DNA of 64,000 nucleotides from the NCBI RefSeq assembly GCF_014873145.1, contig NZ_JADBEK010000001.1:6324001-6388000 (forward strand). Reading direction: 5' to 3'. How positions within the stretch are numbered: the stretch's first letter is position 1; every line of letters starts with the position of its first letter. The position numbers and the translations under genes were made by a program. The notes under the pieces are model-generated. The model was not told where the DNA came from, did no database searches, and saw nothing but the letters and a program-made list of their open reading frames with translations. The stretch is from Nonomuraea angiospora (GTDB lineage Bacteria > Actinomycetota > Actinomycetes > Streptosporangiales > Streptosporangiaceae). Positions 7,387-18,141 of the stretch are shown here, one piece after another.

Positions 7387-8267
7387 ACAGCCCGGCGAAG
7401 GTGCCGGTAAAGGTCGACGGGCGAGCGCTGACGCTGAGCAACCTGGAGAAGGTCCTCTACCCCGAGTACGGCTTCACCAAGGCCGAGGTCATCGACTACT
7501 ACAGCCGCGTGGCCCCCGTGCTCCTCCCCCACCTCCGGGGCAGGCCCCTGACCGTCAAGCGCTACCCGAACGGCGTCGACGGCCAGTCCTTCTTCGAGAA
7601 GAACGCCCCCGACCACACCCCGGACTGGGTCAGGCGGGTCAAGCTCCCCGTCCCCGGCAGCACCAAGAACCGCGAGGCCATCGACTTCGCCGTCATCGAG
7701 GACCTGCCCACGCTCGTCTACTACGCCAACCTGGCCGCGCTGGAGCTGCACGTACCCCAGTGGCGCGTCGACGAGGACGGCGAGGCGCTGCCGCCCGACA
7801 CGCTCGTGTTCGACCTCGATCCCGGCCCGCCCGCGACCATCGTCGAGTGCTGCCGCGTGGCCCTCAGGCTGCGCGAGGTGCTGGCGGCCGACGGGCTCAC
7901 CGCCCTGCCGAAGACCAGCGGGAACAAGGGCATGCAGCTGTACGCCGACTGGGACTGCCGCGAGGAGCCCTCCGCGTACGCCAAGAGGCTGGCCCGGCTC
8001 CTGGAGAAGGAGCAGCCCGGGCAGGTCGTCAGCGTGATGACGAAGAAGGCCAGGCCCGGCAAGGTGTTCATCGACTGGAGCCAGAACAACCCGGCCAAGA
8101 CCACCGTGGCGCCCTACTCGCTGCGGGCCAGGGAGCTGCCGACCGTCTCGACACCGCTGAGGTGGACGGAGGTCGAGGGCTGCGAACGGCCCGAGGAGCT
8201 GGTGTTCACGGCGGCCGACGTACTCGCCAGAGTGGAGAAACGCGGCGACCTTTTCGGCCGGGCGTAG
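7383..8267 (+). CDS. ligD: LigD-type DNA polymerase/primase
   Basis: 294 residues from GTG 7383, whose GTGA overlaps the ligase stop; an upstream ATG at 7305 would extend into the ligase gene. Archaeo-eukaryotic primase fold: LTLSNLEKVLYPEYGFTKAE, RPLTVKRYPNGVDGQ, FFEKNAP, the metal-binding VFDLDPGP, and SGNKGMQLYADW. It fills gaps and adds nucleotides, often ribonucleotides, during end joining. It shares an operon with the ligase and is divergent from ku, so the locus is a complete minimal NHEJ set. Confidence 0.94.
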   Translation: MNSPAKVPVKVDGRALTLSNLEKVLYPEYGFTKAEVIDYYSRVAPVLLPHLRGRPLTVKRYPNGVDGQSFFEKNAPDHTPDWVRRVKLPVPGSTKNREAIDFAVIEDLPTLVYYANLAALELHVPQWRVDEDGEALPPDTLVFDLDPGPPATIVECCRVALRLREVLAADGLTALPKTSGNKGMQLYADWDCREEPSAYAKRLARLLEKEQPGQVVSVMTKKARPGKVFIDWSQNNPAKTTVAPYSLRARELPTVSTPLRWTEVEGCERPEELVFTAADVLARVEKRGDLFGRA

Positions 8268-8302
8268 GCTGGGTCCGTCCACACCAAGAGGGGGACCAGA
8301 AG

Positions 8303-8518
8303 ATGTCGGAGATGGACACACGCGGGGACGAGCTCTCCTACGACCCGGAGGAGCCAGAGCTGTCGATCGAGACGCCCGAGGCGGACGCCGCGGAGCAGCA
8401 TTTCGAGATCCGCCAGAGCGCCGGGAGACAGCGCCGCGAGCTGCCGCTCGACGTCGACCCCGCCGACGCGGCCGACCAGGACCGAGTGGTGGATCTCGAC
8501 GACGACGAATATCGCTGA
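8303..8518 (+). CDS. small acidic protein of unknown function
   Basis: 71 residues, ATG at 8303 preceded by GAGGGGGACC. The sequence is very acidic (starts MSEMDTRGDELSYDPEEPEL, ends DLDDDEYR), lacks signal peptide and membrane segment, and looks intrinsically disordered. It resembles small actinobacterial DUF-type acidic proteins such as DUF5709, but I cannot confirm this. It starts 35 bp after the LigD polymerase gene, so it may be read with that operon. Confidence 0.65.
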   Translation: MSEMDTRGDELSYDPEEPELSIETPEADAAEQHFEIRQSAGRQRRELPLDVDPADAADQDRVVDLDDDEYR

Positions 8519-8635
8519 GCACGGCTGCGCGACGACCGGTCGGCCTCGCGGAGTGAGGCGATGAACAAATGAACAAGTGCCCAACCCGCACGTAGGATGT
8601 CCGCACAGCCCGCTGAGAGACCTATGGAGACCCGC

Positions 8636-9256
8636 GTGACCGCAACCCCGGACGCGAAGCCCCGGGGCACCCGGCTGCCCCGACTCGCCCGCCGCCGGCA
8701 GCTGCTGAGCGCCGCGCAGGAAGTGTTCGTGGAGAACGGCTATCACGCGGCCGCCATGGACGAGATCGCCGATCGGGCGGGCGTCAGCAAGCCGGTGCTC
8801 TACCAGCACTTCCCCGGCAAGCTCGAGCTCTATCTGGCGCTGCTCGACCTCCACGTCGACGACATGGTCAACCGCTGCCGGGAGGCGCTGGCCTCCACCC
8901 ACGAGAACAAACTCCGCGTGCAGGCCACGTTCAGCGCGTTCTTCGACTTCGTCTCCACGCAGGGCGAGGCGTTCCGGCTGGTGTTCGAGTCCGACCTGCG
9001 CAACGTCGCGCCGGTGCGGCAGCGCGTGGAACGCTCGCTGCAGGAGTGCGCGGAGATGGTCAGCGTGCTCATCCAGGAGGACACCGGGTGCACCAGCGAC
9101 GAGGCGCACCTGCTCGGCGTGGGGCTGGTCGGCATGGCCGAGGTGAGCGCCCGCTACTGGGTGACCCAGCACGGCTCGATCCCGAAGGACGCGGCCGAAC
9201 AGCTCATGGCCCGGCTGGCCTGGCGCGGCATCAGCGGTTTTCCGCGTACGGCATAA
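8636..9256 (+). CDS. TetR/AcrR-family transcriptional regulator
   Basis: About 206 residues. N-terminal HTH: RRRQLLSAAQEVFVENGYHAAAMDEIADRAGVSKPVLYQHFPGKLELYLALL, with the usual VSKPVLYQHF recognition helix, followed by an all-helical ligand domain. GTG 8636 is chosen because GGAG lies 6 nt before it; in-frame ATG codons at 8597 and 8624 are alternatives. It stands upstream of a DUF3107 gene, an order also known in mycobacteria and streptomycetes. Ligand and targets cannot be deduced. Confidence 0.9.
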   Translation: MTATPDAKPRGTRLPRLARRRQLLSAAQEVFVENGYHAAAMDEIADRAGVSKPVLYQHFPGKLELYLALLDLHVDDMVNRCREALASTHENKLRVQATFSAFFDFVSTQGEAFRLVFESDLRNVAPVRQRVERSLQECAEMVSVLIQEDTGCTSDEAHLLGVGLVGMAEVSARYWVTQHGSIPKDAAEQLMARLAWRGISGFPRTA

Positions 9257-9343
9257 CCCGTTCGCTGGGCGCGATCATTTGCCCCTTTCCCGGTTACGAG
9301 CCGCCACGATGGGAGTGAGCCAGCCCGTCGACTAGGGAGCCAC

Positions 9344-9574
9344 ATGGAAGTCAAGATCGGCGTACGCTCCGTACACCGCGAACTCGTTGTCGAGACCGAC
9401 CTCTCCGCTGAGCAGGTCGAAGAGGAGATCAGGAACGCGTTGTCGGTCGATCGTGGCGTGTTCGCCCTGACCGACGTGAAGGGCAGGCGGGTCATGGTGC
9501 CGGTGGCCTCGCTCGGTTTCGTCGAGATCGGTGAGGACGAGGCCCGGCCCGTCGGGTTCGGCGGCACCCTCTAG
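9344..9574 (+). CDS. DUF3107 family protein
   Basis: 76 residues, ATG 9344 with GGGAG 5-8 nt upstream. MEVKIGVRSVHRELVVETD, EEVEEEIRNAL-type helix and VPVASLGFVEIG match the actinobacterial DUF3107 family (Mycobacterium TB9.4). Small soluble alpha/beta protein, function unknown. It is linked to the TetR gene on the left; on the right 1.4 kb of tandem repeats follow directly after its stop codon. Confidence 0.88.
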   Translation: MEVKIGVRSVHRELVVETDLSAEQVEEEIRNALSVDRGVFALTDVKGRRVMVPVASLGFVEIGEDEARPVGFGGTL

Positions 9575-9718
9575 GAGTTTCCTGACCTGGGGGTACGGCC
9601 CACCCGCCGTACCCCTCCCAGGGCTGGCCCCGCTCCGACGATCGTCCCGCGCGTGGGACGGTGCGGCTGCGAGAGGTCGGCGCATGGCGCCCACGCACGA
9701 CCGTCTCGCGCGCGTGGC

Positions 9719-10180
9719 GCAGTGCGCGCCCAGCGGGCGTCGCAAGGGTCCGATCCGTCCCAAGGGGCAGTACGCGCCCAGCGGCCGTCGCAATAGCCCG
9801 GCCCGTCCCCAGAGGCAGCGCGCCGAGCGGGCTGGCCCGTCCCGAAGGGCAGTGCGCCCAGCGGGCGTCGCAAGACCTGGCCCGTCCCAAGGGGGCAGCG
9901 CGCCCAGTAGGCATCCCAAGACCTGGCCCGTCCCAAGGGGGCAGCGCGCCCAGTAGGCATCCCAAGACCTGGCCCGTCCCAAGGGGGCAGCGCGCCCAGC
10001 AGGCATCCCAAGACCTGGCCCGTCCCAAGGGGGCAGCGCGCCCAGCAGGCATCCCAAGACCTGGCCCGTCCCAAGGGGGCAGCGCGCCCAGCAGGCATCC
10101 CAAGACCTGGCCCGTCCCAAGGGGGCAGCGCGCCCAGCAGGCCGGCCTGTCCCAAGGGGCAGCGCGTCCCAGCGACCGCC
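9719..10180. repeat. 46-bp tandem repeat array (six close copies plus decayed edges)
   Basis: gcagcgcgcccagYaggcat begins at 9895, 9941, 9987, 10033, 10079 and 10125, an exact 46-bp spacing; the rest of the unit is cccaagacctggcccgtccc plus aaggggg. Copies differ by single bases (cagtagg in the first two, cagcagg in the rest). Decayed units run from about 9719, where gtcgcaag replaces atcccaag, and a shortened unit ends near 10180. There are no spacers, so it is not CRISPR. Confidence 0.92.
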
Positions 10181-10351
10181 ACAACCTGGCCCATCCTGGG
10201 GCAGTGCCCGACCGGCGAGCGTCGCAAGAGCCCAGCCCGCTCATCTGCGTCACCCGGCAGCGCCGCGCTGGAGGGTGGCGCCCGCGGCCGCATGCCGGCG
10301 CTGGATCGCCCGAACACCTCGCCACACCTTGCCCACAGCACGCCGACCATG

Positions 10352-10850
10352 GGCGTCGGCCGGGCGTGGCACGGGCCTCAGGGCTGCCACACCACGTCCC
10401 ACCGACCCCGGCGACTCGGAAAGCGGCGCATTCCCGCCACCCCGCGCCGACCGTAGGCGTCGGCTGGGCGCGGCACGGGCCTCAGGGCTGCCACACCACA
10501 TCCCGCCGACCCCGGCGACTCGGAAAGCGGCGCATTCCCGCCACCCCGCGCCGACCGTAGGCGTCGGCTGGGCGCGGCACGGGCCTCAATCACTGCCACA
10601 CCACATCCCACCGACCCGGCAACTCGGAACGTGGGGTCAGGTCCCGCCACACACCGCATCTATCGCACGCGTCGGCTGGGCGTGACACGGGCCTCAGGCG
10701 CTGCCAGACCACGTCCCCCGACCCAACGACTCGGAAAGCAGCGTCAGGTCCTGCCATGCCGCACCTACCGCACGCCGCCAGCTCGACGACTCGGAAAGCG
10801 GCGCCAGGTCCCGCCATGCCGCACCTACCGCACTCCGCCGACTCGGCGCC
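10352..10850. repeat. 104-bp tandem repeat array with 60-bp sub-array
   Basis: ggcgtcggcYgggcg starts at 10352, 10456 and 10560 (104-bp period) and again near 10667. Each unit also holds cacgggcctcagggctgcca and gactcggaaagcggcg. Near the right end a 60-bp derivative (ctcggaaagc to cctaccgcac) is repeated at about 10728 and 10788. Copies decay from left to right. Confidence 0.85.
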
Positions 10851-10930
10851 TCCGATGGCGGCACCGAAAGGCAGCCCCGAAGGCGGCATCGAGTCGCGCC
10901 ACGACCGTGCCTCTCTGACCCGACGCCCTT

Positions 10931-10990
10931 GGAAGCCGTGCCCTCGGAAGCCGTGCCGTCGGAAGCCGTGCCCTCGGAGGCCGTGCCCGG
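10931..10990. repeat. 15-bp tandem repeat, four copies
   Basis: GGAAGCCGTGCCCTC units start at 10931, 10946, 10961 and 10976 with one or two changes. The array ends 5 bp before the stop codon of the ferritin-like gene on the opposite strand. Confidence 0.92.
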
Positions 10991-10995
10991 GGCGG

Positions 10996-11634
10996 TCAGA
11001 GGCCCAGGGTGGCCATGCGTTTGTTGTGGGCCTCCGTCAATGTCGCGAAAAGTCGGGAAATATCGGTGGCGCCCTCCCCCGACACCAGCAGCAGCGCCAG
11101 CTCGGGCCGCGCCGAGGCCACCTGCTGCCCCTGGCTCAGCGCCTCGCCGACGAGCCGGCGCGCCCACAGCGCCAGCCGTCCGGCGACCGCGGGCGCCGCC
11201 TCGATCCCGGCCCTGACCCGCTCGACCGCGAACTGCGAGCGCCCCTCGTCCACCAGCACCTCGTCCACCAGCTTGGCGATCGAGGGGTCGAGGTGCCTGG
11301 CCGCCTCGCGGTAGAAGTCGAGCGCGATGCCGTCCCCGACGTACGTCTTGACCAGCGCCTGCAGCCAGTCGGCCGGCCTGGTCTGCGCGTGCCAGGCGTC
11401 GAGCGCGCCGACGAACGGAGACATCGCCGCGTCGGGATCGGCCCCGAACTCGGCCAGGCGGTCGCGCAGCAGGCGGAAGTGGGCGTACTCGGTCACGGCC
11501 AGCTCACTCAGCGCCGCGCGGTCGGCCAGCGAAGGCGCCAGCGTGGCGGCGTCCTCCGTCATCCGCGCGTACGCACTGAGCTCGGCGTAGGCGAGCACCC
11601 CGAGCAGATCGACGACTCCTGGAGACTCCTTCAT
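10996..11634 (-). CDS. ferritin-like-fold protein
   Basis: 212 residues from ATG 11634. All-helical, with Glu/His pairs typical of a di-iron four-helix bundle: AYAELSAYARM, TEYAHFRLLRDRL, DFYREAARHLDPSIAKLVDEVLVDE and EAHNKRM. It resembles the MiaE-like/ferritin-like proteins found next to an actinobacterial RhlE-type helicase. The exact reaction is unknown. It is transcribed divergently from the DEAD-box gene, with about 260 bp between the start codons. Its 3' end abuts the 15-bp repeat. Confidence 0.8.
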   Translation of the reverse strand: MKESPGVVDLLGVLAYAELSAYARMTEDAATLAPSLADRAALSELAVTEYAHFRLLRDRLAEFGADPDAAMSPFVGALDAWHAQTRPADWLQALVKTYVGDGIALDFYREAARHLDPSIAKLVDEVLVDEGRSQFAVERVRAGIEAAPAVAGRLALWARRLVGEALSQGQQVASARPELALLLVSGEGATDISRLFATLTEAHNKRMATLGL

Positions 11635-11786
11635 GACTGGCAGCGTACTTCCGCGAATCTTCGGGAACATACGTAAGCTCGGCCAGCGTTGTGGTATCGA
11701 GTACACTGCTCTGTGAAAGTGCGACCGCACTGTGTAAATTCGGGGGTTTCTCCCGGATACCCCCACTTCCGGGTGCGCGGTCGCTG

Positions 11787-11876
11787 ATGACGCGAGAGGG
11801 CTGGCTCTACCGCGAGGACCCACGTTACGAGGGCTGTTTCATGCCCGTCGGTCCCGGCAGGCCCGCCTTCATTTGA
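11787..11876 (+). CDS. possible 29-residue upstream ORF in the helicase leader
   Basis: ATG at 11787, stop at 11874-11876, encoding MTREGWLYREDPRYEGCFMP and nine more residues. It lies in the leader just before the DEAD-box gene, which lacks a standard start codon. The codons look plausible for the genome, but there is no strong SD. It may be a real small protein, a regulatory leader peptide, or chance. Confidence 0.3.
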   Translation: MTREGWLYREDPRYEGCFMPVGPGRPAFI

Positions 11877-11894
11877 GAACTGAGGCAGGCCACG

Positions 11895-13880
<1,986 letters not shown>

Positions 13881-13899
13881 GCGCCGTCTGACACCGCCT

Positions 13900-13935
13900 G
13901 AAAGGCGCGCACCCTCATTCGGATGCGCGCCTTTC
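13900..13935 (+). terminator. terminator of the DEAD-box helicase gene
   Basis: GAAAGGCGCGCA (13900-13911) pairs perfectly with TGCGCGCCTTTC (13924-13935) across a 12-nt loop, about 20 nt after the stop codon. TTTCC follows the stem. Confidence 0.85.
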
Positions 13936-14065
13936 CGGTCATAAGGCCCGCGGGCCCTCTCAGGCGCTCTGAGCGCGTCGTGGGCTCCCGCCACGGAGTC
14001 GCGTTTGCCCGGTGTAGTGCCCATCACGGTGTCGAGCCGCTGACCTCTGGGTATTGTTGCCCCAC

Positions 14066-14956
14066 GTGAGTACGCCGCGATTCCTCGATCTGCCTCCTGG
14101 CGTCGCACCACAGAAGATCGAAACGCCACAGGGCACGTTCGCGGTCCTGGAGGCCCTCCCGGTCAGTGGTGTGATTGAGCGCTGGCCCGCCCTCCTGGTC
14201 CCCGGCCTGACAGGCAGCAAGGAGGACTTCCTCGCGGTGCTGATGACCCTGGCCCACTCGGGGCGCAGGGTGATCGCCGTCGATCTGCGCGGCCAGTACG
14301 AGACGCCGGGCCCCGACGACCCCGCCGCCTACACCTGCCCCGCGCTCGGCGCCGACGTCGACGCGCTGGCCCAGATCATCGGCGGCGGCGACCCCGTTCA
14401 CCTGGTGGGCCACTCGTTCGGCGGCCTGGTGGCCAGGGAGGCGGTGATCGACGGGCTCACGAGGTTCGCGTCGTTCACGCTGATGGGGTCCGGGCCCTCG
14501 GGCATCGAGGGCAAGCGGGCGCTCAACGGCCGCAAGATCATGGAAGAGGTCCAGGAGTTCGGCCTGGAGCACGTGTGGCACCACCGGCTGGAGCCCGAGG
14601 CGCTGTCCAACGACGTGTCCGACGAGATCCTGGCGTTCCTGCGCAAGCGCCTGCTCACCAACTCCCCGACCGCGCTGGCGTGCATGGCCGAGCAGGTGCT
14701 GAGCATGCACGACCGCACCGACGATCTGCGCCAGGTCGAGGTGCCCACGCTGGTGCTCTACGGCGAGCACGACGACGGATGGCCGCCGGAGGCGCAGTCG
14801 GAGATGGCGGCCAGGCTCGGGGCCGAGTCCGTGGTCGTGCCCGGCGCCGTCCACTCGCCGGCCGTCGAGGCGCCGGAGACGACGGCGGCGGCGCTGGTGA
14901 GGTTCTGGAACGCGGCCGAGAAACACTATTTGGACACCAGGTCCAATGCCATGTAA
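14066..14956 (+). CDS. alpha/beta-fold hydrolase
   Basis: 296 residues from GTG 14066 (VSTPRFLDLPPGVAP). Features: LLVPGLTGSKEDF near the oxyanion site, GHSFGGL nucleophile elbow, YGEHDDGWPP acid loop and VHSPAVEAPE with the catalytic His. No signal peptide. Close to actinobacterial hydrolases annotated as lipase or haloperoxidase-like; the substrate is unknown. A TTG at 14054 is a less likely start. The next gene on the same strand begins 13 nt after its stop. Confidence 0.85.
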   Translation: MSTPRFLDLPPGVAPQKIETPQGTFAVLEALPVSGVIERWPALLVPGLTGSKEDFLAVLMTLAHSGRRVIAVDLRGQYETPGPDDPAAYTCPALGADVDALAQIIGGGDPVHLVGHSFGGLVAREAVIDGLTRFASFTLMGSGPSGIEGKRALNGRKIMEEVQEFGLEHVWHHRLEPEALSNDVSDEILAFLRKRLLTNSPTALACMAEQVLSMHDRTDDLRQVEVPTLVLYGEHDDGWPPEAQSEMAARLGAESVVVPGAVHSPAVEAPETTAAALVRFWNAAEKHYLDTRSNAM

Positions 14957-14969
14957 TTCTTTACTTACT

Positions 14970-15881
14970 ATGGCGAACATCGAGGACCTCGTCGTGCAGC
15001 CACCGCAGAGCGCGACGTGGCAGGTGCATCTCGACCGGTCGATGTGGGTGGGCGGCGTCCGCGGCCTCATGCTGCAGGCGCTGCACCCGCTGGCCATGCG
15101 CGGCGTCTGGCAGAACTCCAACTTCCAGGAGGACCCGTTCGGACGGCTGCGCCGCACGGCGGACTTCGTGGGGCGGGTGACGTTCGGCAGCCCGGAGCAG
15201 GCCGACGAGATCGGCAGGCGGGTGCGCGGCATCCACAAGGCGCTGCGCGTCCACGACCCCGACACCGGCCGGACCCATCGGGTGGACGAGCCCGAGCTGC
15301 TGCTGTGGGTCCACTGCGCGGAGGTGTCGTCGTACCTGGAGGTGGCCAGGCGCGGCGGGCTGGGCCTCACCGAGCGCCAGGCCGACCGCTACCTCCACGA
15401 GCAGCGCAAGAGCGCCGCGTACGTCGGCCTGCATCCCGAGGACGTGCCCGGCTCGTGCGCGGAGATGGACGCCTACTTCAAGCAGGCGCGTCCCGGCCTG
15501 CGCGTCACGGAGGAGGCGGCCTCGACCGTGCGGTTCCTGATGTGGCCGAGGCTGCCGCCCGAGCTCAGGCACCTGTCGGCGGGCAAGCCCGCCTACTTCC
15601 CGTTCGGCGCGCTGTGCTACTACACGCTGCCGGACTGGGCCAGGCGGATGTACGGGGCGCTGCCGGAGGTGCCGCGCGCGACGGTCACGGCCGCGCTGAG
15701 GGCCTTCAGGCTGGGGATGAACTCGCTGCCGGAGCCGGTGCACGACCACGCGTTCATGCCGGCCACGCGCGAGATGCTGCGGGCCGCCAGGGAGCGTCTC
15801 GGCGCGGTGGGGTACGACGTGAGCAGGGGCCTCAAGGGCCTGACCGATCCCCGTCGGTGGCCGCGGGAGCCGGCCGCCTGA
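14970..15881 (+). CDS. DUF2236 (MpaB-like/rubber-oxygenase-like) family protein
   Basis: 303 residues from ATG 14970; an in-frame ATG at 14946 inside the previous gene's end is possible. Signature segments: GGVRGLMLQALHPLAMRGV, DPFGRLRRTADFV, HKALRVHDPDTGRTHRVDEPELLLWVHC and a C-terminal MWPRLPPELRHLSAGK. In this family conserved Arg and His residues bind b-type haem in latex-clearing and MpaB oxygenases. Physiological substrate here unknown. Its 3' end overlaps the convergent MFS gene by 50 bp. Confidence 0.87.
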   Translation: MANIEDLVVQPPQSATWQVHLDRSMWVGGVRGLMLQALHPLAMRGVWQNSNFQEDPFGRLRRTADFVGRVTFGSPEQADEIGRRVRGIHKALRVHDPDTGRTHRVDEPELLLWVHCAEVSSYLEVARRGGLGLTERQADRYLHEQRKSAAYVGLHPEDVPGSCAEMDAYFKQARPGLRVTEEAASTVRFLMWPRLPPELRHLSAGKPAYFPFGALCYYTLPDWARRMYGALPEVPRATVTAALRAFRLGMNSLPEPVHDHAFMPATREMLRAARERLGAVGYDVSRGLKGLTDPRRWPREPAA

Positions 15882-17067
15882 CCGGCAGGAGCGCGCCGCC
15901 GACCAGCACGACCGCCGACACGCCGGCCATCGTCCATCCGCTGCGGCCCATGCCCCCGCCGTCGAACAGCACGCCGAGCAGGGTGGACGCGGTCGCGGCG
16001 CCCACGTACCTGGACGACTGGAAGAACCCCACGGCGACCCCGGTCTCGCTCCTGTCGGCGTGGACGAAGACCAGCGAGTTGAGCCCGAACTGGCTGAGCG
16101 CCGACGCCACCCCCAGCAGTCCCGCCGCCACCAGCACCAGCCAGACGGGGCCGACGGCGGGGATCAGGAAGGAGCCGGCGAGCAGCAGCGCCGCGCTCGC
16201 CACCAGCACGGTCCGCATCCCCAGCCGCGCGGCCAGCGCCACCGCGACCGGCGTCATGACGATCGCCAGCCCGGCCATGGGGAGCACCAGCAGGCCGGCG
16301 ATGTGGGCGGGCAGTCCCGCCGAGCGCTGCGCCCACAGCGGCACCACGAAGAACGCCGAGTAGAACACCACGTTGACCAGGGCGAACTGGCCGCAGGTGG
16401 CCAGCAGCCCGGGCCTCAGCCGGGGCAGCAGGGCCTGCTTCGGGCCGTCCACGCGGACCTTGGGCAGCCAGCGCAGGGCCGCGATGAGCGCGACCGCCGC
16501 GAGCGGGACGTTGACCAGGAAGATCGCCTGCCAGCCCCACAACGAGACCAGGAACCCGCCGAGCACCGGACCGGCGGCGGCGCTGGCGGTGAGCACCATG
16601 GAGATCGTCGCGATCACGCGCGGCGGCGGCCTCCCGTCCTCGCCCGGCATCACGGCCTGCACGATCGCCATCCCGGCGGGCATCGTCGCGCAGCTCCCGA
16701 ACGCCTGCAGCAGCCTGATCCCGACCAGCGCCGGATAGGACGGGGCCAGCGCGGCCAGCACGCCCGTGACGGCCATCGTCACCAGCCCGGCGCAGAACAC
16801 CAGCCGCGGGCCCAGCCGGTCGGCCAGCGTGCCCATCACGGGCGGGACGAGGATGCCGGCCAGGTAGAACCCGCCGGCCAGCCACGTCACGGCCGCGATG
16901 CCCACGTGGAACTCGGCCTCGATGTGGGCCAGGGCTACGGCGATCATGGACGAGTTCAGGGGATTGAAGAGTGTGCCCAGCGCCACTGCCGCCGGTAACC
17001 GCCCGATAGGAGCCACTTTCCCGTCATAACCACTGTTTTCCCCGGGAAACTGTGCGCCCTCCGGCAA
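15832..17067 (-). CDS. major facilitator superfamily transporter
   Basis: 411 residues with about 12 hydrophobic helices. The first region LFNPLNSSMIAVALAHIEAEF and the loop GTLADRLGPR (motif A-like) followed by GIRLLQAFGSCATMPAGMAIV place it in the DHA2-like drug:proton antiporter branch. Likely exports a small toxic molecule, but nothing fixes the substrate. ATG 17067 is taken; GTG 17019 (VAPIGRLPAAV) would also give a whole transporter. It overlaps DUF2236 tail-to-tail. Confidence 0.86.
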   Translation of the reverse strand: MPEGAQFPGENSGYDGKVAPIGRLPAAVALGTLFNPLNSSMIAVALAHIEAEFHVGIAAVTWLAGGFYLAGILVPPVMGTLADRLGPRLVFCAGLVTMAVTGVLAALAPSYPALVGIRLLQAFGSCATMPAGMAIVQAVMPGEDGRPPPRVIATISMVLTASAAAGPVLGGFLVSLWGWQAIFLVNVPLAAVALIAALRWLPKVRVDGPKQALLPRLRPGLLATCGQFALVNVVFYSAFFVVPLWAQRSAGLPAHIAGLLVLPMAGLAIVMTPVAVALAARLGMRTVLVASAALLLAGSFLIPAVGPVWLVLVAAGLLGVASALSQFGLNSLVFVHADRSETGVAVGFFQSSRYVGAATASTLLGVLFDGGGMGRSGWTMAGVSAVVLVGGALLPVRRPAPAATDGDRSGP

Positions 17068-17120
17068 ATGCCGTTAACCGGGGCGAGCGGTCCCCTCCGC
17101 CGCTCGCCCCGGCAGGCGGG

Positions 17121-18041
17121 TCACTCGGCGAGGCCGTCCCACGAATTGCGGTCGGGAGCCGCCGACAGGCCCTCCGGGCAGTGGCGGCGGAAGTCGCACC
17201 AGGAGCAGATCGGGCCGGGACTCGGCGCGAACAGCTCGTCGATCTCGTCCGGCACCGCCGCCGGTCCGACGGACGGCCGCTCTCCCGAAGCGGCGGACCC
17301 CTTCTTGGCGGGCGCGGGCGCGGGCACGAGCGCGCGGTAGCGCTCGTCGGCCGCCGACGCCTCCGTCGCGACGTCCTCGGCACGCCGGATGTGGCGGGCC
17401 AGCGACTCCTCGGTGTGCCGCCACTCCAGGATCTCGCCGGTCGGCAGGTGGTGGAGCTCGACCGTACGGCAGGGCGTGCGCATCATCGTGGAGGCCGCGA
17501 CCGCGTAGACGGCCAGGGCCAGGGACGAGCGGGCGTCGTCCTCGGTGAGCGGCCGGCGGCCGGTCTTGTAGTCGACCACGACCAGCTCGTCACCGCGCCG
17601 GTCGAGCCGGTCGATGCGGCCGGAGAGGGCCATGACCTTGGTACGGGTCGCGACCGTGCGCTCCACGCCCACCGGGTCGTCGCCGGGGTCTAAGGTCGCG
17701 ACGTATCCGGAGACCAGGTCGCGGGCCCGGCCCAGCCAGTGGGCCGACTGCTCGACGTCCCTGAACCCCTCGGCGATCCAGCCGTTCGTGACCAGGATGG
17801 CGGCCGTCAGCGGGGTCCTGCGGTCGTACGGCTCCCGCCACCACCCCGCCAGCGCGTTGTGCACGCTCGCCCCGACGCTGTTGTGCGCCCACGCGGGTCC
17901 CTTGGACGGCTGCGGCCGGTCAAGGTAGGTGAACCGGTAGCGGCGGCGGCAGTCGAGCCACGCGTTCAGCCGCGACGGCGTGCACGAGTAGAGCCGCCGC
18001 GGCATCCCGTCCAGCGGGAGTTGCCCCTGGGTCGCGCTCAT
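17121..18041 (-). CDS. RecB-family PD-(D/E)XK nuclease with Fe-S cluster ligands
   Basis: 306 residues from ATG 18041 (GTG 18050 possible). LYSCTPSRLNAWLDCRRRYRF at the start, an SVGASVHNALAGWW helix, ALSGRIDRLDRRGDELVVVDYKTGR with the catalytic D-x..-D/E-x-K (VVDYK), and C-terminal CSWCDFRRHC. The Cys in LDCRRR and the three Cys in CSWCDFRRHC are the four ligands expected for a Cas4/AddB-type 4Fe-4S cluster. Single-domain homologs occur beside UvrD-like repair helicases in actinobacteria; no such helicase adjoins it here. Probable DNA repair exonuclease. Confidence 0.87.
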   Translation of the reverse strand: MSATQGQLPLDGMPRRLYSCTPSRLNAWLDCRRRYRFTYLDRPQPSKGPAWAHNSVGASVHNALAGWWREPYDRRTPLTAAILVTNGWIAEGFRDVEQSAHWLGRARDLVSGYVATLDPGDDPVGVERTVATRTKVMALSGRIDRLDRRGDELVVVDYKTGRRPLTEDDARSSLALAVYAVAASTMMRTPCRTVELHHLPTGEILEWRHTEESLARHIRRAEDVATEASAADERYRALVPAPAPAKKGSAASGERPSVGPAAVPDEIDELFAPSPGPICSWCDFRRHCPEGLSAAPDRNSWDGLAE

Positions 18042-18141
18042 GGCCTCCACCCCGCGAAGGCGGCGGCGCTGCCTCGCGCGCTCATGGCGTCCACTCCGTG
18101 GAGGCGGCCCGGTCGCCCGGAAGCCGCCGTCCTGTCTCGCC

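Larger units (their letters stand above)
9575..10995. other. 1.4-kb intergenic block built of tandem repeats
   Basis: The stretch between DUF3107 and the ferritin-like gene consists almost entirely of three to four successive minisatellite families (46 bp, 104 bp, 60 bp and 15 bp units, listed separately). All six frames are open over long distances because the repeats lack stops, but the 46-bp period is not a multiple of three, so no frame encodes a constant repeat peptide; I regard it as non-coding. Confidence 0.75.

Noticed and set aside
9895..10170. CRISPR-like regular repeats
   Set aside because: Units are directly adjacent without unique spacers and no cas genes are present; it is a minisatellite.
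9332..10560. Several long open frames on both strands across the 46-bp and 104-bp arrays
   Set aside because: All frames are open because the repeats lack stop codons; no frame has a start with SD or family resemblance, and the 46-bp period shifts frame with every copy.
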